Assembly: GCA_001986395.2 (NCBI GenBank)
Contig: MQVO02000240.1
Location: 1-13,549 of the forward strand
Direction: 5' to 3'
Origin: Irpex lacteus
Lineage: Eukaryota > Basidiomycota > Agaricomycetes > Polyporales > Irpicaceae
DNA length: 13,549 nucleotides
The translations under genes and the position numbers were made by a program. The notes beneath the pieces were generated by a model, which had not been told where the DNA came from, did no database searches, and saw only the letters and a list, made by a program, of their open reading frames with translations. Positions 1-6,321 of the stretch are shown here, piece after piece (position 1 is the stretch's first letter; every line of letters begins with the position of its first letter).

Positions 1-99
1 ATCTGTCCCTGCTTCCTTTTTTTTTTGTCCTCCCCCTCCTTTTTAATAAAAAAAAGATTAATAAAAATATATTTTTATATGCTCTTCCTACAAATATAA

Positions 100-290
100 A
101 TAAAATTATCTCAGGAGATAGGCAGTAACATTCTATGGTAAATGTTAAGAATATCTGTGGTATTTTACACAGTTCAATGTCTATTGTTATGGAATCTTCA
201 GAGACTGGTTACGCTATAATCTAATTTAAATTTAAGTTAATGGTCAGCCTCTTCAGTTGAAAGAGATAGTTATACTCCCCTTTACCCTTC
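100..290 (+). other. Probable group I intron core fragment
   Basis: About 190 bases resemble the 3' half of a group I intron catalytic core. TTCAGAGACT at about 198-207 matches the usual R element (consensus around TTCAGAGACTA). The stretch near 258-280 (TGAAAGAGATAGTTATACTCC) resembles a diverged S element (consensus around AAGATATAGTCC), which would pair with R to form P7. No flanking exon or open reading frame is visible, so this would be a relic or the 3' end of an intron whose host gene lies to the left of the window. The match is by eye to short consensus motifs; pairing was not computed. Confidence 0.4.
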
Positions 291-618
291 CCTTTATCCT
301 TTTTTTATATATAAAATAAAACAAATTATTTCTTTTTATTATTCTTATATCTCCTCTATAAATAAATTTAATTTATCTCTTTTGTACCAACTCATTTGAA
401 TTTATTATGCAATACTAATCCCTGATTTCTAGTTTCCGATTATTGGTTAGAGTATCAATTGTTTACATGTCAGGTCCTCTCCCCTAAATAATTTATCTTA
501 CTTTTTATTTAAAATAAAATTAAAAGAAAAGAAAAATGGTATTAATTTTAAATAGTTCTCCCAAAAAAACTTTTATTTAATTTATTTTATATTAATCTTT
601 TACTAATTCCATACGCTT
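291..618. other. AT-rich spacer without a gene
   Basis: No reading frame of useful length and no tRNA cloverleaf is visible. It holds poly-T and poly-A tracts, including a CCTTTATCC + T-run block at about 293-307 that recurs near 11341, inside a hairpin. Confidence 0.6.
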
Positions 619-670
619 AACCCAAAAAACTAGGAATTAGAAATAATTCTAACTAGTTTTTTTGGGGATT
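619..670. repeat. Dispersed hairpin element, copy 1
   Basis: An imperfect palindrome. The left arm AACCCAAAAAACTAGG (619-634) faces the right arm CTAGTTTTTTTGGGG (653-667), around a central AATTAGAAATAATTCTAA which itself can pair. A near-identical copy lies at 12358-12408 and half copies lie near 5896 and 12423. The structure (terminal stem plus internal stem, dispersed in spacers) is like the double-hairpin elements known from fungal mitochondrial genomes; the family assignment is inference. Confidence 0.8.
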
Positions 671-963
671 TGTTGGACTAGTTGGTCTAGAACTAGCAGT
701 AAGTTTAACTCAAGCTTAGTATTCTGTGTGCTAACATAAAGCTACCTAAAGGATGCTATTGAACTTAACTAAATAAAGAATAAAATTATTCTTTGTGGGG
801 AGCCAAAATAAAAATAAAGAGAAGAGTTTAGTTAGAGGATATAAATTAATCAAGAGTAGAACATATTACATTACATTAGCCACATTTACCAGTTAGAGTC
901 TGTTTGCCAGTCCCACCCCAAAAAAAGTAGCAAAAACTAAAAATAAATTAAATTTGGGGGGAA

Positions 964-1218
964 GGGTTAAACAAAGCAGAAAAAGATTTATTATTAAATA
1001 ATATTAAAAAGGCTGTTAATTAAACTGTTTCTGTATGGGTATACAAAAGTGTTAACAATAAATTTATATTGCTAAATGATAATAAACCTACTTTTAGTTC
1101 TAAATTAGAAGCAACTAAAGAATTAAAAATGAGTGCTAAAACAATTAGCAGGTATTTAGATACTCATAAAGAGTATAAAGGATTATATTTTTATAGTGTT
1201 GCTTTAGAGATTAATTAA
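964..1218 (+). pseudogene. Relic of a group I intron homing endonuclease C-terminus (NUMOD1-like)
   Basis: Frame 1 reads through about 84 codons with one internal TAA at 1021-1023 and ends at TAA 1216-1218. The second half has the look of a NUMOD1 DNA-binding module: a VYKSVNNKFILL strand pair, then SKLEATKELKMS, then the helix-turn-helix motif AKTISRYLDT, and the ending YKGLYF. This is the usual C-terminus of intron-encoded GIY-YIG endonucleases in fungal mitochondria. The part before the stop (GLNKAEKDLL...) could be the decayed preceding linker. No GIY-YIG catalytic domain is visible upstream. A group I intron core follows directly, so this is most likely the tail of the intron's own ORF. 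It cannot be functional as it stands. Confidence 0.75.
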
Positions 1219-1239
1219 AAGGTAAGATTTAGGGTAAGG

Positions 1240-1420
1240 TGTGAGAAACTTTACTTGGCCTCTAGCAAAAGGAAACCTATTGCTAAAAACTATCAAATTG
1301 TCGGGAACACCTTAAAGCTATTTTAACTAAATGTGTTAGGTAACTAATTCATGGCTCAGGTAATGACTCGAGGTATGGTAAAATCGAAATAGAGGCACGT
1401 AAGGAAATAGATGAAGGTGG
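1240..1420 (+). other. Group I intron 3' catalytic core (relic)
   Basis: Directly after the endonuclease relic, AAATTGTCGGGAACACC (about 1295-1311) followed by TTAAAGC matches the P and Q elements of fungal group I introns. GGTAACTAATTCATGGC, then AATGACTCGAGGTATGG (about 1363-1379), then TAAAATCGAAA matches the P7/P3/P8 stretch commonly found 3' of endonuclease ORFs in this intron class. The 5' half of the intron and both exons could not be recognised, so the element is probably a fossil left after loss of its host exon, or a piece moved by recombination. Subgroup is not determined. Confidence 0.6.
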
Positions 1421-1443
1421 TGAAGGTGGGGAAGGTGGGGACC
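1414..1443 (+). repeat. Short GAAGGTGGG tandem repeat
   Basis: GATGAAGGTGGTGAAGGTGGGGAAGG and the following bases hold about three degenerate copies of a nine-base unit (GAAGGTGGK), just 3' of the intron core. G-rich strand in an otherwise AT-rich region. Confidence 0.6.
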
Positions 1444-1680
1444 AAGGTTCCACTATCGTTCCACAAAGGTTACTAACCAAAAGAAATTAATTATAATTAA
1501 AGAAGAAAGAATAGAGTGTCTGAATTGGATATACTCTATGAGCTTACCAGGCTCTTATGCTTTCCATTACATTAACTCGCATCAGGGGATTTAGGAAATA
1601 TTAAAATAATATAAAATTGAAATCTTAAAAGAAGCACTATTATTAATTGAGATACAAAATAATAAAATAATTATTTTAGT

Positions 1681-1706
1681 GTAGTATATTAACATTCATA
1701 AATATT
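1681..1706 (+). repeat. Direct repeat, upstream copy
   Basis: GTAGTATATT followed by TTCATAAATATT. The same block recurs 250 bases downstream at 1931-1956, abutting the rps3 start codon, with about 23 of 26 positions identical. Confidence 0.7.
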
Positions 1707-1818
1707 GTATCTTATTTATAAAACACTTAATTATCAGGACCTGAGAAAAAAATAAAACGTATGTATATTATTTCTTAAGTGGATTGTTAAATGATAATTA
1801 ACTATTTTTAAGTATATA

Positions 1819-1837
1819 CCTTTTTATTAAAAAAAGG
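1819..1837. repeat. Small A/T hairpin
   Basis: CCTTTTT-ATTAA-AAAAAGG forms a 7-bp stem with a 5-base loop in the rps3 5' spacer. It could be an RNA processing or stability structure, or simply a decayed repeat. Confidence 0.5.
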
Positions 1838-1930
1838 AAAGAAGCTAAGTATAAAAATTTTAATTATCTAAGTACATTAATACTATCTTTATTTATGTAT
1901 AAAAATAAAAATTTTATATATAGATTTTTA

Positions 1931-1956
1931 GTAGTATATTTAATTTCATAAATATT
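1931..1956 (+). repeat. Direct repeat, copy touching the rps3 start
   Basis: Second copy of the block at 1681-1706. It ends exactly at the base before the rps3 ATG. It may be a translation or processing signal duplicated with the leader, but no known consensus was recognised. Confidence 0.55.
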
Positions 1957-2973
1957 ATGCAAAAATTAAATAAAATCCAAAAATTAAACTTAGAATTAAA
2001 AAACTATGTTCATAGAATAAAAGCACAAGCAAATTTATTAAACAATAAAGATGAAAGTGCAAATTTTATTTCTAATAGCCAAGGCAATATTAAACAAAAT
2101 AAAAATTTACTAAATAATAATTCTACTCAGCCTTTATCCAGTGCTCTGCCCTCTAAAGAGGAAAATATGATAGAGGATAAAGGACAAAAAAAACCTAAAT
2201 CTACTAACAGATTAAATTTAAACAGTAAAGGTAGAATAAATTCTTTCAAAAAACCAATGTATCTAATCAGTAAAAAAATACATAGACACATTAGATCTTT
2301 AGTTAAATTTAATACTGATTTAGCTCACAATAGTACTATTTCTTATAATTTTTATAATAATAATAAAAAATTTAATATTAACTCTATCTTAAGTAATTCT
2401 TTTTTAAACTTAGGTAATATTATTAGTAAACCTGTGATATTCTTTAGCCCCAATAAAATTACTATTAATTTATTTTACTATGTTTTACAATCAGAAAAAA
2501 GTTATAATTTAATAAGTGAATCTGAAAATTTAGAGTACTTATGTTCATTTTTAAGTAATAAATTTAAAAAAGAGGTTAAGATTGAATTAATTAGATTACA
2601 CCATCCTGCATTAGAAAGTCAAATCTTAGCTAATACTATTGGTTTTATCTCTAATAATAAAAAAGTAAGATTTAGATCTATTATAACTAGTCTTTACAAT
2701 AACACTCAAATAATTAAATTAAATGATTCTCCCAAAGGTATAGAAGAATCTAATTTAAATTATTGTAGACCTACTGCGCTTATTGGTATTAAAGTAAGAT
2801 TAGGTGGTCGTATACTTAGTCAAAAAATAGTACCTAGATTTACTACATTTAATAAACAAAAAGGAGCTTTTGCTAGAATTAAATCAGATTTTACAACTCA
2901 ATCTAGATTTACAAACAAAAGTAGAAGAGGTGCATTTAGTTATACAGTAACAATAGCACATAAATCATTTTAA
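1957..2973 (+). CDS. rps3: Mitochondrial ribosomal protein S3
   Basis: Encodes the small-subunit ribosomal protein uS3 of the mitochondrial ribosome, in the divergent fungal form. The 338-residue product is basic, rich in Lys and Asn, and low-complexity over roughly the first 100 residues, as usual for fungal Rps3. The family signature is at the C-terminus: residues about 275-290 read LIGIKVRLGGRILSQKIVPR, followed by FTNKSRRGAFSYTVTIAHKSF at the end, matching the conserved uS3 C-terminal domain (GIKV..GGR..., RFT.K...G.F..TV.IGH). The ATG at 1957 is the first in frame and the frame is intact. It uses AGA for arginine and contains no Trp codon, so it says nothing about UGA. No intron is visible. 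Terminates at TAA. Confidence 0.92.
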   Translation: MQKLNKIQKLNLELKNYVHRIKAQANLLNNKDESANFISNSQGNIKQNKNLLNNNSTQPLSSALPSKEENMIEDKGQKKPKSTNRLNLNSKGRINSFKKPMYLISKKIHRHIRSLVKFNTDLAHNSTISYNFYNNNKKFNINSILSNSFLNLGNIISKPVIFFSPNKITINLFYYVLQSEKSYNLISESENLEYLCSFLSNKFKKEVKIELIRLHHPALESQILANTIGFISNNKKVRFRSIITSLYNNTQIIKLNDSPKGIEESNLNYCRPTALIGIKVRLGGRILSQKIVPRFTTFNKQKGAFARIKSDFTTQSRFTNKSRRGAFSYTVTIAHKSF

Positions 2974-3068
2974 ATTATTTTTAAGTAAACCCCATTTGAA
3001 TTAAATTTGGGTCTCATGTTTATCATATAATATCAAGTATAAATATTTTAACTTCTTTCAAGAGTGAT

Positions 3069-3242
3069 ATGATTAATATTTTATCTGGTTTAGATAAATC
3101 GTTTACATATAAAATTGATTACGGGTTGTATTATCATTGTAATGAGGTTGATGAGAGTTTAAATTTAAACGGTAATATTCCTAGTTATGATTATATGACC
3201 TCTAGCAATGAATATCGTGATGGGATTGTGCAGCATTTTTAG
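3069..3242 (+). CDS. Small ORF, possible N-terminus of the decayed unknown gene
   Basis: A 57-codon ORF starting with ATG 95 bases after the rps3 stop and ending TAG at 3240-3242. The product (MINILSGLDKSFTYKIDYG...) is acidic-polar with many Tyr and no recognised domain. It ends in a T5 run (CATTTTTAG). Shifting one base there reads RACLIREQF in frame 1, and another shift at the next T run (3265-3268) joins the frame of the large ORF that follows. I read it as the 5' end of that gene, but a separate small gene cannot be excluded. Confidence 0.45.
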   Translation: MINILSGLDKSFTYKIDYGLYYHCNEVDESLNLNGNIPSYDYMTSSNEYRDGIVQHF

Positions 3243-3289
3243 GGCTTGCTTGATTAGAGAACAGTTTTAAATATAAAGGATATTTAAAT

Positions 3290-4135
3290 GTGCATTCTGA
3301 AATATTTACTCCGGTCTCTTTTTCGAAGAAAGCTGATCTGGTTGATTATGCTAAAAATATACGTGTTATTTTAGATGATTGTGTTAGAAGTTGTAATGAG
3401 GGGCATGATAGAGAGGGTTTTTTTGAGTTTAAAAGATCAACTTTAGTTACTATCAATGTTATTTCTGATTCTCAACGTGATGCGTCTAGTAATACCGTGA
3501 ATAATGTTTATAATATGGGTGGTTGTGAAGCTAAAAGTGATTTATGTTGTATCACTTCTATAAAAGAAGGTGTGTTGGATGATAGATCTCGTATTGTTAC
3601 GTCTATCAGAGTAGGTATGCGTGTGCGTAGCCTGCTTTCATCTTCTTCATATTCTTGTTCTAAATTTAAGACAGGGTTATCAGAATCGCGGGAGGTTTTT
3701 ACCCCTTTTTATAATCTTACGCCTATCCGTTTTTATCACTGTAATGCTGATATGATCTCGTTAAGTAAACATAATGTTGATTTGGACCATCTTTATAGTT
3801 GTATGAATAGTATTGATTATCGGGTTGATAGTGTTAGTGTGGATAACTTTGTAAATATGTTAAAATTATATTTACAGGAAAAAACTCGGTTATCGAGTGG
3901 GGATGTTGAGAAAGTTTGTGTTGCTTTTAGTGGTTTGTTTAAGTATATAAAGCTTTATAATGATTGTATTCTTATTTATAACGAACATTTTAATATATCT
4001 GCTTTAGACGAAGAGGTTCGAGAGCGTGTTATTAGGCAATACAGGGAGATTATAAACTGTCTGAAGTTTATAGGTTTTAATGAACCGTCTCTCATCTTGC
4101 ATAGTTTATTATCTTGTGGTTCTAAGGTTGATTAA
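3290..4135 (+). CDS. Hypothetical protein, 281 residues, foreign codon use
   Basis: The longest unbroken piece of the unknown block. The GTG at 3290 is only a nominal start. With UGA as Trp the frame is open from 3206, and there is no ATG near the beginning, so this is more likely an internal segment than a complete gene. The product is soluble-looking, rich in Ser, Asp, Val and Cys, with no membrane segment and no recognised motif. A helical region (residues about 190-270, ending CLKFIGFNEPSLILHSLLSC) is the best-ordered part. No Trp occurs in it. Arginine is mostly CGT/CGG/CGA, unlike the AGA of rps3. The TAA at 4133 is followed in the same frame by another open stretch, so it may be a nonsense mutation. 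Confidence 0.5.
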   Translation: MHSEIFTPVSFSKKADLVDYAKNIRVILDDCVRSCNEGHDREGFFEFKRSTLVTINVISDSQRDASSNTVNNVYNMGGCEAKSDLCCITSIKEGVLDDRSRIVTSIRVGMRVRSLLSSSSYSCSKFKTGLSESREVFTPFYNLTPIRFYHCNADMISLSKHNVDLDHLYSCMNSIDYRVDSVSVDNFVNMLKLYLQEKTRLSSGDVEKVCVAFSGLFKYIKLYNDCILIYNEHFNISALDEEVRERVIRQYREIINCLKFIGFNEPSLILHSLLSCGSKVD

Positions 4136-4765
4136 TTTGATATTGTAGGAAGATCTATTGGTATAAAAGAATTAATCAGTCGAGGTGAGGTTTGTGGTAT
4201 CTCGTCATCTAAGATCTTGATTGGGTGTGATGTTAAGTTGAATGAAGTTTTCGTCGAGTTTATTGGTATAGGTTTAATCTGTATGAAACTGCGTTCTTCT
4301 GGCCTATTTCTGGTTGTTGGTATTGATAAGCGGTTTAGGGCATTTAAAGAGAAATATGTAGACTTTTTATTATCTGATTCTCACAACTGAGTTAATAGGG
4401 AGAAATCTCCTAGACCAAGCCCAAATACATATGCTAAGGAGGAATTCATCTATCTTAAATCATTAGTGTTGAATTTCGACTTTGTGGATCTGTTTTATGG
4501 GTATCTCTATGATATTCTGGATGTATTCGAGAGGTGTTACGGTTTATTTTCGAAAGTATCATTGGATGATATACATAGTATTCGAATAGATAGTGGGGAC
4601 TCCTATCTATCTTGTAAGCCATCTTCAGTCTTTCATATTTATAATGAAAGACGGCTTGACTGATACATGAATTACTGTTCTAGCTTTTATCATCTAGGGG
4701 TGAGGAGATATATTATCGTACTCATTCTGAAATTTTCGCCAATAATAAGATCCTCCTGTGTTTAA
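4136..4765 (+). pseudogene. Unknown gene, segment continuing past an in-frame TAA
   Basis: The same frame as the preceding ORF resumes directly after its TAA (FDIVGRSIGIKELISRGEV...) and stays open to TAA 4763-4765 if UGA is Trp at 4388 and 4661. Under a stop-UGA code only a fragment at 4466-4663 remains. There is no plausible start codon near 4136. The segment includes RSSGLFLVVGIDKRFRAF and a hydrophobic, aromatic run (FVDLFYGYLYDILDVFERC). It has no identified family. The coding character fades after about 4690, where frame 1 becomes open, suggesting a frameshift between 4684 and 4765. Confidence 0.45.
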
Positions 4766-5280
4766 ACGATGTTTTAGACTCAACTCATCTAACTCTATAT
4801 GAAAAACAGTTTTGCTGTGAAGTTTTTTTAATATATTTCGAGAGTAATTATGTTCAATGGTTAGTACATGAAACGGGTATTTTGAGGGGTGATTTAAAAG
4901 ATTATAAGGTTAGTACATCCTTATTGGTTAGTTCGTATCATCGATATAATAAGAGGTTGAACGCTTTATTGCACCACCCTAAGAACAATATCGGTGGAAT
5001 ATTAGAGATAGTGTCTGAGCGTCATGGTGTAGATAGTTTATCGAGAAAACAGTTGTCTTTGTTGATCCTTAATCTTTTCAAAGTAGAAGATTTAAGAGGG
5101 TGAGTTTATAGCTATATAACAGGGCGGATTAGTAAAGAGGTGTCTGTTAATGAAACATCCTTGGTCACAGGTTTAGCGAATAGGTTGGTAGATTTATTAA
5201 AAAAGATTAATAGCTTTATAAAGTTTAAAAACAATTATAAAAACGAAGATTCTAAAAAATCTGAATATAATTATATTTAG
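4684..5280 (+). pseudogene. Unknown gene, frame-1 segment
   Basis: Open in frame 1 from just after TAG 4681-4683 to TAG 5278-5280 with UGA at 5101 read as Trp. It has no ATG near its start, so it is a continuation and not a gene of its own. The early part contains THSEIF, which also occurs as VHSEIF at the start of the 3290 ORF. That may be a small internal duplication or chance. Later residues are helical (KQLSLLILNLFKVEDL; LVDLLKKINSFIKF). Base composition turns AT-rich after about 5180, like the surrounding genome. No family was recognised. Confidence 0.45.
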
Positions 5281-5543
5281 TTGACATTATTGAAATTGTA
5301 GGTGTAACTTATGTTTTAACTATATTACTAGGTAGATATATAAAAATATTATCAAATACAAAATATAACTTTTCATCAGAAAGAAATTTAGTTTTAGACA
5401 TAGCTCTTGATCTAAGTAAAGATTTAATTCGTGAGTACTTATACTCATCATATAAAAATCATGTAGAAGATCTAATTAATAAAGGTGTAATAAGTAACTT
5501 AAAAAAATATTCCTATACCGATTGAAAGAATGATTTTCTTTAA
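5271..5543 (+). pseudogene. Unknown gene, C-terminal frame-3 segment
   Basis: About 90 codons open in frame 3 to TAA 5541-5543, with UGA at 5523 read as Trp (YTD-W-KND). It overlaps the end of the frame-1 segment by ten bases, as expected for one frameshift in a continuous gene. The product is IEIVGVTYVLTILLGRYI... then SSERNLVLDIALDLSKDL, IREYLYSSYKNHVEDLINKG. This helical pattern could suit the N-terminal region of a plasmid phage-type RNA polymerase, but I see no catalytic motif and hold that idea with low confidence. Codons here are AT-rich like those of host genes. Confidence 0.4.
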
Positions 5544-5985
5544 AGAATTAGGGAGGGAGGGAACTAAATAAATTAAATTTATAATATTAAAATTAAAACT
5601 TAAATAAAATAAATTAATTTATTATAAAATATTTAATTAAAGATACTCTACTTATTTAATCTTATATTTTTTATTTAGTACTCTTCTCCAAGGACTGTTG
5701 ATTGAACGAGAGTGAGGGAGTGTAGCTTTAGTTAATTCTTTTGTTTAACTCAAGTGAAAGGGGGAAGATTGTAACTTAAGTTATTCTTTTTAACTTTATT
5801 TGAGGCTGTAGAAGCTTTAGCACCTGCTGTGTAATTAAATATTCCAGCATACAATTATATTCTAAGTGGCAACCCTAAATTAAAATATAAAATAAAATAA
5901 TTCTAACTAGTTTTTTGGGATGGCTTTTAATTGAATAATTTCCTCAAAAGTTTTTTCATTGAGAGTTGTTCTATTAATCTTATAG
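5544..5985. other. AT-rich spacer; part of hairpin repeat
   Basis: No reading frame or tRNA was recognised. A less AT-rich stretch at 5690-5880 (with GAACGAGAGTGAGGGAGTG, GGCTGTAGAAGC and GTGGCAACCC) could be a decayed structured RNA, but I cannot assign it to RNase P RNA, rRNA or an intron core. Confidence 0.5.
5896..5921. repeat. Dispersed hairpin element, half copy
   Basis: AATAATTCTAACTAGTTTTTTGGGAT matches the right half of the elements at 619-670 and 12358-12408 with one fewer T and G. The left arm is missing, so it cannot form the outer stem. Confidence 0.75.
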
Positions 5986-6321
5986 ATTGCTACTTTTTCT
6001 CAACCCCTTTTTTCCTTTATTTTTATTTTGGCCTTAGGTAAGATAGGTCCGAAGCATAATCCTCTGGATCCTCGTGAAATATATTATAACTATAAACAAG
6101 AGTTAATTAAATTAAGCGATGCCAATGCAAGAAAACAGCAGCTACAAAAAGCATTGGAAGAGATGGGTAATGTAAATATTAATGAGTACAACCTTTCAAT
6201 AACAGAGCAGGCAGAAATTAAAAAATGGGAGAACTATTTAAAATTATTTTTGGAGAGGGGAGATTATTTAAATTCATATGGGGTTCTTCAAATAATAATA
6301 CAAATAAAGCAGCTAAGATAA
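5986..6321 (+). pseudogene. Orphan ORF fragment overlapping the nad5 3' end
   Basis: Frame 1 is open from the TAG at 5983-5985 to TAA 6319-6321. It has no ATG until about codon 59, so only a TTG at 6028 would give the 97-residue product; the gene is probably truncated at its 5' end. The sequence looks like real protein, not chance. It includes GKIGPKHNPLDPREIYYNYK, then an amphipathic, Gln/Glu/Lys-rich helical stretch (LSDANARKQQLQKALEEMG) and a second helix (TEQAEIKKWENYLKLFLERG). Family not recognised. The last ten or so codons are antisense to genuine nad5 sequence, whereas 6221-6289 is where nad5 loses its family resemblance. I infer a foreign fragment joined to the nad5 end. Confidence 0.45.

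Larger units (their letters stand above)
3069..5543 (+). pseudogene. Decayed long unknown gene, probably of plasmid or other foreign origin
   Basis: Reading frames follow one another on the + strand with small overlaps over about 2.5 kb: frame 3 (3069-3242), frame 2 (3206-4135 and 4136-4765), frame 1 (4684-5280), frame 3 again (5271-5543). Joins fall at or near T/A runs (3236-3240, 3265-3270) or leave a single in-frame TAA (4133-4135). Reading UGA as Trp is needed to keep frames open at 4388, 4661, 5101 and 5523. The first 2 kb use CGT, CGG and GGG codons far more than nad5 or rps3, pointing to a different origin. The whole would be a protein of roughly 820 residues. No catalytic motif of a plasmid DNA polymerase, phage-type RNA polymerase, reverse transcriptase or mitovirus replicase was recognised. 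Alternatives: several small adjacent genes, or sequencing errors in homopolymers of an intact gene. Confidence 0.6.

Noticed and set aside
3290..5280. Mitovirus-type RNA replicase as the identity of the unknown block
   Set aside because: UGA=Trp use and length would fit, but no GDD or other polymerase motifs are visible in any frame.
5690..5880. RNase P RNA or rRNA fragment
   Set aside because: Less AT-rich and perhaps structured, but conserved sequence signatures of these RNAs were not found.
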